Below the pieces are notes generated by a model that was not told the origin of the DNA, made no database searches, and saw only the letters and a program-made list of their open reading frames with translations. Shown here one piece after another: positions 24,136-32,523 of a stretch of DNA of 36,659 nt. The position numbers and the translations under genes are program-made. Within the stretch, counting starts at the first letter, position 1. Each line of letters begins with the position of its first letter. The stretch is from Propionibacteriales bacterium (lineage in GTDB: Bacteria; Actinomycetota; Actinomycetes; Propionibacteriales; Nocardioidaceae), in the NCBI GenBank assembly GCA_009377795.1, contig WHTJ01000044.1:1-36659 (forward strand), in the 5' to 3' direction.

Positions 24136-25171
24136 CAGTACTCTCCTCACGGTTCGGGACGGCCGGTGGCTCGCCGGCGGACGCGGCGTCGGGCGACCGG
24201 TCCTCGCCGTGTGGCAGGCGCCGCCGCAGCGCATCCCATCGCACCAGCCGCAGCAGGCCACGCGGAATCAGCAGGATGACCAGCATCAGCAGTACGCCGT
24301 ACGCCAGGGACGCGATCCCAGGCAAGGAACCGAAGTGGACGTTCACCTGGGCGACCACCGGCTGGAGCACGAACTCCCCGACCACACCGCCCAAGAGGGT
24401 TCCGGCACCTCCGAGGATGCCCGCGACCACCGGGTCGAGGCTGTTGTGGATGCCGAAGGCGGTCTCGGCATCCATCAGCTTGTAAGTCGCGAGGTAGGCG
24501 ACCCCGGCCATCGCCGCCATGCCCGCGCTGATCACCATCGCGGTGATCTTCAGTGCGAACGACCGCACCCCCAGTGCGGCCGCCGCCTGCTCGTCGTCCC
24601 GGATCGATCGCAGCAACAAGCCGAGCCGGGACCGCGACACCGCCCAGAGCACCGCCGAGGCGATGATCATCACGGCGGCCGCCAGGTAGTAGTAGGCGAC
24701 CTGGTCCTCGAAGCGCAGCATCCAGATGTCGTTTCCCGGCTCGAAGGTGATGTTGAGCCCGTACTGACCGCCGGTGTAGTCGGCGAAGAACCGCACCAGC
24801 TCGTACAACGACACGGTGAGGAAGAACGTCATCACCGCGAAATAGTGGCCGGTGAGACGCAGCGTGGCGTACCCGATCACCACGGCGAAGAGCCCGGTCG
24901 CCGCCACGCCGATGACGATTCCGGCGAGCAGGGGCACCCCCCATCGCTGCTCGGCGATGCCGGCGGCGTACGCGCCGACGCCGAAGAACGCCAGCTGCGC
25001 CAGCGACCACTGCCCAGCGTATCCGGCGAGCAGGTTCCAGCTCTGCGCGACCGCGGACAACAGCATCGCGAAGGTCAGAACCCCCAGCCAGAACGGGTTG
25101 GACTGCAGCAGGAACCCGCCGGCGAGAACGGCCGCCAGACCGACCAGGACGACGACGTGACGTGGTCTCAC
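24119..25171 (-). CDS. Branched-chain amino acid-type ABC transporter permease (LivM)
   Basis: The 350-residue membrane protein has about ten hydrophobic segments and the LivM hallmarks NLLAGYAGQWSLAQLAFFGVGAYAA and, in the EAA loop, LRSIRDDEQAAAALGV. It forms the importer channel with LivH. The start is GTG 25171, overlapping the LivH stop (GTGA), with GGAAGGGGG upstream; longer frames beyond it are out-of-frame shadow. A polar 40-residue tail after the last helix overlaps the lactonase start. Importers of this class also take up aromatic and short dicarboxylic acids, which fits a catabolic operon. Confidence 0.93.
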   Translation of the reverse strand: MRPRHVVVLVGLAAVLAGGFLLQSNPFWLGVLTFAMLLSAVAQSWNLLAGYAGQWSLAQLAFFGVGAYAAGIAEQRWGVPLLAGIVIGVAATGLFAVVIGYATLRLTGHYFAVMTFFLTVSLYELVRFFADYTGGQYGLNITFEPGNDIWMLRFEDQVAYYYLAAAVMIIASAVLWAVSRSRLGLLLRSIRDDEQAAAALGVRSFALKITAMVISAGMAAMAGVAYLATYKLMDAETAFGIHNSLDPVVAGILGGAGTLLGGVVGEFVLQPVVAQVNVHFGSLPGIASLAYGVLLMLVILLIPRGLLRLVRWDALRRRLPHGEDRSPDAASAGEPPAVPNREESTDDVRL

Positions 25172-26025
25172 AGCCGCCCCCTTCCGAGCAGGCCTCGCGG
25201 CCTCAGCACGAGCACGAGCAGGACCAGCAGGAACAGCGTCGTGTTGATCAAGGCCGAGCTCCAGTAGACGGTGACGAACGTCTGGGTGGTTGCCACGATG
25301 AAGGACGCGATCGCGGCGCCGGCGAAGTCGCCGAGGCCGCCGAGGATCACCACCGCGAACGCGATGATCGCGAACGACAGCCCGCTGTCCGGGCCGAACG
25401 TCACATAGGTCGCGATCACCCCGCCGGCCGCACCGGCGAGCGCCGCACCGACGGTGAAGGCCAGCAGGGACAGCCGCTGGTCGTTGACGCCGCACAGCCG
25501 CAGGGCCACCCGGTCGTCGGTCACCGCGCGGATCGCGACACCCACCTTGGTGTGGTTCAGCCACAGGATGGTCAGCGTGCCCAGCAGCAGTGCGAACCCG
25601 AATGCGATCAGCTGGGATACCCGGACCGGGAGGCCGAGGATGTCGATGGTTCCGTAGCCCACCTGCACGGTGCGGAAGTTCGACCCTGACATGGCCAGGA
25701 TGGCGGCCACCACCACGCTGGAGAACCCGATCAGGGCGAACATCCGTACCAGCGGGCTCTCCACGGTGAACCGCAGGTAGGCGAGGTAGAGCACGGCGCC
25801 GAGCGCGCCGACCAGCACCATGTCCACCAGAATCAGCAGCCACGGGCTGAGGCCGGTGTACCTGTGCAGGTAGAACGTCGTGTAGGAGCCCATGATGATC
25901 ATGGCCCCGTGCGCGAAGTTCACGATGTCGAGCACCCCGAGGATGATGTTCAGCCCGAGCGACAGGACGTAGTAGACGGCCGCGAGCAGCGTGCCGGACA
26001 CCACTACCTGGAGCAGAAGGTTCAT
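25168..26025 (-). CDS. Branched-chain amino acid-type ABC transporter permease (LivH)
   Basis: The 285-residue membrane protein contains the LivH signature GLNIILGVLDIVNFAHGAMIIMGSY at the N-terminus, the coupling loop TKVGVAIRAVTDDRVALRLCGV and the C-terminal GGLGDFAGAAIASFIVA. It pairs with LivM. ATG 26025 is taken because similarity begins at MNLLLQVVVSG and GGAAGGG precedes it; an in-frame start six codons upstream overlaps livF. The gap to the livF stop is 4 nt. Confidence 0.93.
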   Translation of the reverse strand: MNLLLQVVVSGTLLAAVYYVLSLGLNIILGVLDIVNFAHGAMIIMGSYTTFYLHRYTGLSPWLLILVDMVLVGALGAVLYLAYLRFTVESPLVRMFALIGFSSVVVAAILAMSGSNFRTVQVGYGTIDILGLPVRVSQLIAFGFALLLGTLTILWLNHTKVGVAIRAVTDDRVALRLCGVNDQRLSLLAFTVGAALAGAAGGVIATYVTFGPDSGLSFAIIAFAVVILGGLGDFAGAAIASFIVATTQTFVTVYWSSALINTTLFLLVLLVLVLRPRGLLGRGRL

Positions 26026-26029
26026 CGGT

Positions 26030-26764
26030 TCAGCCCTTCCCACCGGGTGCGATGCCGAGATAGGCCTCGCGCAAGGCGTCCGGACGGTCGCGGAAATCCT
26101 CGGCTGGCCCGTCGTGCATGACCGTTCCTTCGTGGAGGACGACGATCCGGTCCGCGATGCGGAGCACTCGGCCCACCTCCTGCTCGACCAGGACGATGCT
26201 CACCCCGGCGGACTGCAAGACCGGCAGCGCCTTGTAGATCTCGTCCACGATGATGGGGGCGAGGCCGAGAGACGGCTCGTCGATGAGTAGGCAGCGCGGC
26301 TTGCTCATCCACGCCCGGCCGACCGCCACCATCTGCTGCTCGCCGCCGCTGAGGACGCTGGCGGAGCGGTCCATGATCGGGCCCAAGGGCGGGAACATCT
26401 CCACCACCTGGTCGCGCCGCTCCTGACGCTCGGCCGGGGACGCGTGGTACGCGCCCAGCATCAGGTTCTCCTGGACCGACAGAGACGGGAATAGCCGGCG
26501 GCCCTCCTGCACCATGGAGATCCCCAGACGCGCCCGCTTGTCGGCGGAGAGCGCGTTGATGTCCCGGCCCTCCCAGGAGACCGTGCCCGCACGCACCGGG
26601 ATCACGCCCGCCAGCGCCCGCAACAACGTGGACTTGCCGGCGCCGTTGGGGCCGACGACCCCGAGGAGGTTTCCCTCCCCGAGGTCGACCGACACGTCCT
26701 TGATGGCGACCAGGTCGCCGTACCCGGCTGTGATCGACGAGCCGGCGAGCAGCGTCAGAGTCAT
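26030..26764 (-). CDS. ABC transporter ATP-binding protein (LivF)
   Basis: The 244-residue ATPase has Walker A GPNGAGKST, Q-loop VQEGRRLFPSLSV (LivF-typical E-G-R-x-L-F), signature LSGGEQQM, Walker B CLLIDEPSLGLAP and the H-loop position occupied by Glu in LVEQEV, as in LivF proteins. It energises the LivHM importer together with LivG, which is encoded on the other side of the binding-protein gene. The ATG at 26764 lies 12 nt after the binding-protein stop. Confidence 0.94.
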   Translation of the reverse strand: MTLTLLAGSSITAGYGDLVAIKDVSVDLGEGNLLGVVGPNGAGKSTLLRALAGVIPVRAGTVSWEGRDINALSADKRARLGISMVQEGRRLFPSLSVQENLMLGAYHASPAERQERRDQVVEMFPPLGPIMDRSASVLSGGEQQMVAVGRAWMSKPRCLLIDEPSLGLAPIIVDEIYKALPVLQSAGVSIVLVEQEVGRVLRIADRIVVLHEGTVMHDGPAEDFRDRPDALREAYLGIAPGGKG

Positions 26765-26776
26765 TCCCGCAGACCC

Positions 26777-28027
26777 CTACTCCTCGAACGGGATCGGGTC
26801 GGCGCTGGCGATCTTCTCCGGCGCGACGGTGACCGGCTGGCCGTCCTGCCACTGCACGATGACGGGGCTGGTGTTCTCCAGGTTCCCGGCGTCGTCGAAG
26901 GCGACGGCGTCGGGGGCCAGGATCGTCGCGGGTCCGGAGCTGATCTCGATCGTGGACAGCGCCTCCCGGACCGCCTCCGGGTCGGTGGAACCGGCCTCCT
27001 CGAGAGCCGCCGCGATGATGTAGATCGCCGCGCAGTCCTCTCCCGCCTCCTGGCCGGGGAAGTCGAACTCGGGGTTGGCCTTCGTGAAGTCCTCGGCGAA
27101 CTTCTTCGCCTCCTCACCCGGCAGGTCCCAGTTCCACCCGGCGCTGGAGAACGTGCCGTTTGCGGCAGGACCGACGGTCTTCGCGTAATCGGTGGCCACG
27201 AACCCAGAGCCGGCGCCCAGCAGCGGGCCGCGATAGCCATGGTTGCGGAACGCCTTCTGCAGCAGGGCCATGTCGGACAGGGCACCCTGCACGAAGATCA
27301 GGTCGGGCTCGGAGGACAGAACCTTCAGGGCCAGGCTCTCACCCTCGGTGAGGCCGGGCGTGAAGAACTCCTTCGTTGACACGTTGACGCCCTTCGACTC
27401 CAACTGGTCGGCCGCCGCGTTGGCCGACACCGTGGCCGCCGAGGTGTTGTCGGCCACGACGGCCGCCTCGTCGATCTCGTACTGCTGCTGCTCAGCCAGC
27501 TCGAGGACGGAGTCGACCGCCATCTCACCCATCAACTCGGCAGAGGCGGGAACCTTGAAGATGTACCGATAGTTGCGGGCGGTGATCTCGCTGGCGAACG
27601 ACTCGGTCACCATCGGCACCTTTGCCTGCTCCGCGACCGTGCTGGCGGCGAGCGTGTACGAGCTCGCCCAGGCGCCGATCACGGCCGACAGCTCGTTCTG
27701 CTGGATCAGGTTCTGCAGCTGGTTGGCCACCTGGGCCGGTGCGGCCGCTCCGGTGTCCTGGACCTCCAGCTCGATCGTGGCGCCGTCGAGCGCCTCGATG
27801 CCCCCGTCGTCGTTGATCTGCTTGGCACACAGCTCCGCGCCCAGCCGGGCCTGCTTGCCGTTGTCGGCGAACGGACCGGACAACGGCTCCAGCAGCCCGA
27901 CGCTGACGGTGTCGGCACCCGCGCCGGCGGTACCACCACCGCAGCCGGCCAGCAGCACGCCTACGCTGGAGAACACGGCGAGTGCTAATGCACGCTTTCG
28001 GTAGATCGGTGACTTCTTCATACTCAT
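26777..28027 (-). CDS. Substrate-binding lipoprotein of Liv-type ABC importer (LivK-like)
   Basis: The 416-residue protein is a periplasmic-binding-fold type I receptor. It starts with a basic n-region (KKSPIYRKR), a hydrophobic stretch and the lipobox LLAGC, so it is lipid-anchored at residue ~27. The mature part begins DTVSVGLLEPLSGPFADNGKQ, typical of LivK-like receptors for amino acids, aromatic acids or dicarboxylates. AAGGA precedes two candidate ATGs, 28027 and 28021; the first is used. Receptor identity would fix the pathway's substrate, but residues alone do not. Confidence 0.92.
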   Translation of the reverse strand: MSMKKSPIYRKRALALAVFSSVGVLLAGCGGGTAGAGADTVSVGLLEPLSGPFADNGKQARLGAELCAKQINDDGGIEALDGATIELEVQDTGAAAPAQVANQLQNLIQQNELSAVIGAWASSYTLAASTVAEQAKVPMVTESFASEITARNYRYIFKVPASAELMGEMAVDSVLELAEQQQYEIDEAAVVADNTSAATVSANAAADQLESKGVNVSTKEFFTPGLTEGESLALKVLSSEPDLIFVQGALSDMALLQKAFRNHGYRGPLLGAGSGFVATDYAKTVGPAANGTFSSAGWNWDLPGEEAKKFAEDFTKANPEFDFPGQEAGEDCAAIYIIAAALEEAGSTDPEAVREALSTIEISSGPATILAPDAVAFDDAGNLENTSPVIVQWQDGQPVTVAPEKIASADPIPFEE

Positions 28028-28100
28028 CCGTTCCTTGGCTTCCTTGGCTGGAATCAGTTGGGTCGTGGTCGGTGGCCTCGTCGAAGCCGGTCGTTCTCGT

Positions 28101-28877
28101 TCAGGCAGCACCTCCGAACCCGAGATAGGCCTCCTGCACCCGGGAGTCGTGGAGGACCTCCTCGACGTCACCGTGAGCGATCACGGTCCCCTTCTCGAAG
28201 ACGACCAGCTCGGTCGCCAGCTGTCGCAGGGCCCGCAGCACGTGTTCCACCAGGACCAGCCGGATGCCGCGCGCGTCCAAGCCGCGCAGGATCGTGACCA
28301 TCTCGTGAATCTCGGTATCGCTGAGACCCTCGAAAACCTCGTCGAGGAGCAGCACCCGCGGCTGGATCGCCATCGCACGTGCGACCTCGAGCTTCTTGCG
28401 CGACGCCAGAGCGAGCGACCCGGCGAGCTGGCCGGCCACGGACGTCAGGCCGATCTGCTCGAGCAGCTCCTCGACCGCCTGTTCGGCCCTGGACATGCGG
28501 ACCGGAGCGCTCGCCTGCACCGCCACGAGCACGTTCTCCCGGACACTCATCGCGGCGAACGGGCGTGGGATCTGGAACGTGCGGGCCACCCCACGGCGGG
28601 CCACCTTCGTGGAGGTCGCACTGCGCGTCAGCTGCTGACCCAGGACGGTTACGCGTCCGGACGTCGGCCTGCGGGCTCCCGCCACCACATTGAGGCAGGT
28701 GGATTTGCCGGCGCCATTCGGTCCGATGATTCCGGTGATGCCGGTGTGGGCGCCGAGGGCGAGGGAGACGTCGTCCAGCGCCTTGACGCCGCCGAAGGCC
28801 ATGGTGACGTTCTCCAGCCGGCAGATCTCCGGTACGGCGTCCGCCACCGCGTCGCCGTTGTGCAGCTCCGCCGTCAT
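28101..28877 (-). CDS. ABC transporter ATP-binding protein (LivG-like)
   Basis: The 258-residue ATPase has Walker A GPNGAGKST (about residue 50), the LivG-type RTFQIPRPFAAMSV Q-loop, and Walker B VLLLDEVFEGLS followed by LVLVEHVL. The ABC signature is non-canonical, SLALASRKKLEVARA instead of LSGGQ, a variant also seen in some LivG relatives. The ATG at 28877 overlaps the hydrolase stop (ATGA). The two ATPase genes flank the receptor gene, a rearranged order compared with classical livHMGF. The 73-nt gap to livK contains no clear promoter. Confidence 0.92.
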   Translation of the reverse strand: MTAELHNGDAVADAVPEICRLENVTMAFGGVKALDDVSLALGAHTGITGIIGPNGAGKSTCLNVVAGARRPTSGRVTVLGQQLTRSATSTKVARRGVARTFQIPRPFAAMSVRENVLVAVQASAPVRMSRAEQAVEELLEQIGLTSVAGQLAGSLALASRKKLEVARAMAIQPRVLLLDEVFEGLSDTEIHEMVTILRGLDARGIRLVLVEHVLRALRQLATELVVFEKGTVIAHGDVEEVLHDSRVQEAYLGFGGAA

Positions 28878-30115
28878 GCCTTGCTCGCTGCCGTGATCTC
28901 GTCCAGCACCGGGACGACGTACCCGCGGAAGACCGCCGGATCCTCCGACATCGGGAAGTGGCCGCTGCCCTTCATCACCACGAGCTCGCCGCCCAGCCGT
29001 TCGGCGGCCTCCCGGCTCATCTCCGTGGTGGCCGAGTAGTCGTACTCGCCGCTGAACACCCAGAGCGAGCAGGTAGCCTTCGGCAGGTCCGCGGTGTGCT
29101 CTGGAAGGTCTCGCGAGTAGAAGTAGGTGTCGCCCTGATAGACGCCGGGCCCGCCCTGTGCGTACCCCCACAGGGTCTGGTTGCGAGGTCCGGTGGGGCT
29201 GTTCGGGGCGATCAGGCCGCCAACCCAGCTGGTGAGGAACTGGGAGTGGTCGAGCCCGATGTGGTTCGTCCAGGGCACGAACCGCGATGGGTTGCCGAGG
29301 CCGCCCTCCAGCGCACAGACGCCGCTGAACCGGTCGCCGTACCGTGCGCTCATGTACAGCCCGATCGAGCCACCCATCGAGCAACCCAGCAGGATGGGCC
29401 GCTCCAGCTCGAGGGCGTCCATCACAGCGAGGATGGTCGCGGCATAGGTCCGGGTGTCGAGCCGGTACGTCTGGGTGCTCCAGTCGTCGGGCGGGTCGGA
29501 CCGGCCGTGCCATGGCATGTCGAAGGCGACGAACCGGTACCGGGAGATCAGACCCTCGTCCTCCATCAGGTGACGGAACTGCCGGGAGTCAGCCCCGGCG
29601 GTGTGCAAGCACAGCACCACCTGGCCGCTGCCGGAGCTCTCCACGAAGATGCGGCGCGTCTCGCCGTCCACGTCGACGTTGAGGTATCCCGCCTCGATCG
29701 GGCTGCGGCCGAGCGCCGGGGCCGGTGGAGCCGCGTTCCGGTCCGGCCGTGGCCCGACCGCGTCCGTACGCAGCGCTTCGACCAGCCGGTCGACCAGCCC
29801 CGCGTATCTGGCCCAGATCTCCCCGTCGCCGTGTACGCAGGCTCCGTTGAGGGTGGCGCGGACCGCCTGCGCTGTGGTGTATCCGCGTGGGGGTGGGTTC
29901 TGGCAGAAGCTCTCCCAGTCCGCACGCTTCAGGGCGAACGTGACGTCCGGCTCCGGGTCGCCGTCGTCGGTGTCGCGGATCGTCACCTGCCCATCCGTCA
30001 CCACCACCGTGACGGACCGGTCGGCGACCGTGACCCGCAGCGTGCAGCTGCCGAGCGCCGGAAGGCCGGCGGTCAGATGCCGTTCGTCCAGGGCTGCGCT
30101 CAGGGGTTGTGTCAT
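28874..30115 (-). CDS. SCP2-like domain fused to alpha/beta hydrolase
   Basis: The 413-residue protein joins an N-terminal SCP2/sterol-carrier-like lipid-binding domain (about 1-115: TLRVTVADRSVTVVV, DVTFALKRADWESF, NGACVHGDGEIW) to a C-terminal alpha/beta hydrolase (about 145-410). The hydrolase has the nucleophile elbow GCSMGGS, an Asp in FSGEYDYS and a His in GSGHFPM, so a complete catalytic triad is likely. It resembles ester or enol-lactone hydrolases of the PcaD type. The SCP2-like part may hold a CoA-ester or hydrophobic substrate. ATG 30115 is preferred over 30133 (GGAAGAGAG upstream); the latter would follow the dehydrogenase stop directly. Confidence 0.85.
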   Translation of the reverse strand: MTQPLSAALDERHLTAGLPALGSCTLRVTVADRSVTVVVTDGQVTIRDTDDGDPEPDVTFALKRADWESFCQNPPPRGYTTAQAVRATLNGACVHGDGEIWARYAGLVDRLVEALRTDAVGPRPDRNAAPPAPALGRSPIEAGYLNVDVDGETRRIFVESSGSGQVVLCLHTAGADSRQFRHLMEDEGLISRYRFVAFDMPWHGRSDPPDDWSTQTYRLDTRTYAATILAVMDALELERPILLGCSMGGSIGLYMSARYGDRFSGVCALEGGLGNPSRFVPWTNHIGLDHSQFLTSWVGGLIAPNSPTGPRNQTLWGYAQGGPGVYQGDTYFYSRDLPEHTADLPKATCSLWVFSGEYDYSATTEMSREAAERLGGELVVMKGSGHFPMSEDPAVFRGYVVPVLDEITAASKA

Positions 30116-30133
30116 GGCCGGGCTCTCTTCCAT

Positions 30134-31591
30134 TCAGCCGACGGTGAAGGGGTCGCGGGTGGCCCCCTCTGTCTCGATCCACACGGCCTTGGGCTGGAGG
30201 AACTCGCGCAGGCCCTCCTCGCCGTTCTCCCGGCCGTGACCGCTTTGCTTGACTCCGCCGAACGGCATCGAGGCGCCCATCGTGCGGTAGGCATTCACCC
30301 ACACCGTCCCGGTGCGCAGGGCACGCACGGCGGTGAACGCGCGACGCAGATCGGTGGTCCACACTCCGGCGGCGAGGCCGTACGGCGACGCGTTGGCGAT
30401 CTCGTACACGTCGCTGTCGGCCTCGAAACGCTGGCAGGCGAGCACCGGCCCGAAGATCTCCTCGCACCAGACCGGGTGACTGTCGTCGACGTCGACCATC
30501 ACGGTGGGGGTGAAGAACCAGCCACCGAGCTCGTGCGGCTCGCCCCCGTGGCGGATGTCGATGCCCTGCTCTCGGGCGAGCCGGCAGTAGTGCGCCACCT
30601 TCTCGAACTGCGCCTGGCTGGCGAGTGGACCCATGTCGGTGGCCTCGTCCAGCGGGTCACCGAGCCGGATGGACGACGCCCGCTTGACCACCCGGTCGAT
30701 CACCTCGTCGTACAGCGAGGAGTGGATCAGAGCGCGAGAACCGGCGATGCAGGTCTGTCCGCCGGCGGCGAAGATGCCCGCCACCAGCCCGTTGACGGCC
30801 GCCTCGACGTCGGCGTCGGCGAACACGATGTTGGCGGACTTGCCGCCGAGCTCCAGCGCGACGTCCGCCAGGTGCGAGCCCGCGCCCTGCGCGACGAGCG
30901 CCCCGACCCGATCGGACCCGGTGAAGGTCACCTTGTCCACGTCGGCGGACGACACCAACCACTCACCGACCTCCGGCCGGCTCCCGGAAACCGTGTTGAA
31001 CACCCCCTCCGGCAGGCCCGCCTCGTCCAAGAGTTCGGCGAAGCGCAGGATCGAGACCGGCGCGACCTCCGAGGGCTTGGCCACGAATGTGCACCCAGCG
31101 GCGAGCGCGGGGGCCAGCTTGAAGGCGAGCAGGAAGAGCGGCGAGTTCCAGGGCAGGATGCCGGCGACGACGCCGACCGGTTCCTCGACGACGTAGCCGA
31201 AGAAGTTCGGCTTGCCGGTGTTCACCACCCGGCCGTTCTGGGTGCAGATCAGCTGGGCGTGGTAGCGGTACCAGGAGCCGAGCGCGCGGACCTGACCGGA
31301 GACCTCCCGGATCCCCTTCCCGTTGTCCTGGCTCTCGGCCCGGGCCAGCTTGTCGGCATCCCGTTCGACCAGGTCGGCTATCCGGTGAAGGACCGCCGCC
31401 CGCTCCTCCGCACTCATCCGCGGCCACGGACCCTCGTCGAATGCGCTGCGGGCGGCCGCGACCGCGTCCCGGACGTCGCCCTCGGTCGCCTCCGGGACGC
31501 TCGTCCAGGGCTTCTGGGTGTACGGGTTGACGCTCTCGAACGTGCTGGTGCCGGCGCGCCACTCGGCGCCGATGCGCAGCTTCTCGGTCAT
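30134..31591 (-). CDS. NAD(P)+-dependent aldehyde dehydrogenase
   Basis: The 485-residue enzyme has the standard aldehyde dehydrogenase fold: ILPWNSP, KPSEVAP, the cofactor loop FTGSDRVGALV, the general base Glu in LELGGKS, the nucleophile Cys in GGQTCIAGS, and EEIFGPV near the C-terminus. The family covers semialdehydes and aromatic aldehydes. It is the first structural gene of the island, behind its own promoter and operator at 31611-31640, and translation couples to the hydrolase. It could oxidise the product of the 3-hydroxyisobutyrate-family dehydrogenases. A C-terminal extension after the core is short, so no fusion partner. Confidence 0.94.
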   Translation of the reverse strand: MTEKLRIGAEWRAGTSTFESVNPYTQKPWTSVPEATEGDVRDAVAAARSAFDEGPWPRMSAEERAAVLHRIADLVERDADKLARAESQDNGKGIREVSGQVRALGSWYRYHAQLICTQNGRVVNTGKPNFFGYVVEEPVGVVAGILPWNSPLFLLAFKLAPALAAGCTFVAKPSEVAPVSILRFAELLDEAGLPEGVFNTVSGSRPEVGEWLVSSADVDKVTFTGSDRVGALVAQGAGSHLADVALELGGKSANIVFADADVEAAVNGLVAGIFAAGGQTCIAGSRALIHSSLYDEVIDRVVKRASSIRLGDPLDEATDMGPLASQAQFEKVAHYCRLAREQGIDIRHGGEPHELGGWFFTPTVMVDVDDSHPVWCEEIFGPVLACQRFEADSDVYEIANASPYGLAAGVWTTDLRRAFTAVRALRTGTVWVNAYRTMGASMPFGGVKQSGHGRENGEEGLREFLQPKAVWIETEGATRDPFTVG

Positions 31592-31631
31592 GGCTCGAAC
31601 TCTCCCGGACTTAACAGTAGGAAAATGAAAA

Positions 31632-31640
31632 GTAGACTAT
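31632..31640. promoter_or_regulatory. Candidate GntR operator at the aldehyde dehydrogenase promoter
   Basis: ATAGTCTAC (minus strand, 31640 to 31632) is identical to the 9-mer in the CoA-transferase promoter. It lies 40-50 nt before the dehydrogenase ATG, just upstream of a TACTGT -10-like hexamer. A second AGTAG half-like motif lies at 31616-31620. The shared motif suggests that one regulator controls both promoters of the island. Confidence 0.45.
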
Positions 31641-31684
31641 GGACAACATCTGGGCAAGGTCTTCAGGCCAGCTCTTACGCCGGA

Positions 31685-32371
31685 TCAGTCGTCCGGCCGC
31701 TCGCTCTCGAGGCGCGCCAGAGCCACGGCTGCCGCGGCCTGTACGTGGGCCTCGCAGGCGCGCCACGCGGCGTCGCCGTCTCGCGCATCGACCGCCTCGA
31801 CGATCTGTCGCAGCTCGCGCAGCGTCCGGTCGTGCCGACCGGGGGCAGTCATGGACAGCGCCCGCATCATCTGGATGCGGGCGTGCAGAGTGCGGAGCGT
31901 GGAAGAGATGATCGAGTTCGCCGCACCGTCCAGCAGCACGTCGTAGAACCGATCCTTGGTGGCCAGCACGGTGCGGATGTCCGCACCGGACATTGCCTCC
32001 TCCACATCATCAACCGCCGCGCCGAGAGCCTCCCGGTCGGCGTCAGTCGCCCGCTCGGCGAACAGCTTGCCGGCGAGCGCCTCCAACACCGCACGTGCCT
32101 CGTACAGGGAACGGGCGTCCTCCAGCGAGACCTGCGCAACCACCGGGCCCCGCTGGGGCACCATCGTGATCAGCCCGTCCGCCTCGACCTGACGTAGGGC
32201 CTCGCGGATGACCGTGCGGCTGACGCCGTACCGCTCGCAGAGCTCGCGTTCGATCAGCCGGTCGCCCGGCGCCCACTCACCCGCAGCGATGTCCTCGCGA
32301 AGCAACGCACTCACCTGGTGGCGCAGGGGCGCGGCAAGTCGGGTGACCCTTTGCCCCTTGCCGACTGACAT
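31685..32371 (-). CDS. GntR-family regulator, FadR/FCD subfamily (2)
   Basis: The 228-residue regulator has a winged helix (LREDIAAGEWAPGDRLIERELCERYGVSRTVIREALRQVE) with the classical SR-x-x-IREALR recognition helix, and an FCD domain (EARAVLEALAGKLFAE, then DRFYDVLLDGA). Its ATG at 32371 is preceded by AGAGAGG. It reads in the same direction as the island and lies 93 nt upstream of the aldehyde dehydrogenase gene; the operator at that promoter is its most likely site. Longer frames upstream are shadow. It differs from regulator 1 throughout, so the two are not recent copies. Confidence 0.92.
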   Translation of the reverse strand: MSVGKGQRVTRLAAPLRHQVSALLREDIAAGEWAPGDRLIERELCERYGVSRTVIREALRQVEADGLITMVPQRGPVVAQVSLEDARSLYEARAVLEALAGKLFAERATDADREALGAAVDDVEEAMSGADIRTVLATKDRFYDVLLDGAANSIISSTLRTLHARIQMMRALSMTAPGRHDRTLRELRQIVEAVDARDGDAAWRACEAHVQAAAAVALARLESERPDD

Positions 32372-32404
32372 CGATCGACCTCTCTGAGCTGACCGTCTTC
32401 CAGG

Positions 32405-32423
32405 AATACCGTAATACCGTATT
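32405..32423. promoter_or_regulatory. Candidate autoregulatory operator upstream of GntR 2
   Basis: AATACCGTAATACCGTATT repeats ATACCGT twice with a 9-bp period and contains the near-palindrome AATACCGTATT. It lies 34-52 nt before the GntR start, where a promoter is expected (TATTAC on the minus strand). It does not resemble the ATAGTCTAC sites, so it may serve a different regulator or be the autoregulatory site of GntR 2. Confidence 0.4.
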
Positions 32424-32523
32424 CGGGCTGACGCCGATCCGCAAGAGGGTACGTGAGGCCTGCGCGTAGCGCCCTCATGAGCGCGCGTCGGCGGTGTCGC
32501 CGGTCTGTGGGCTTGGTACCGGG

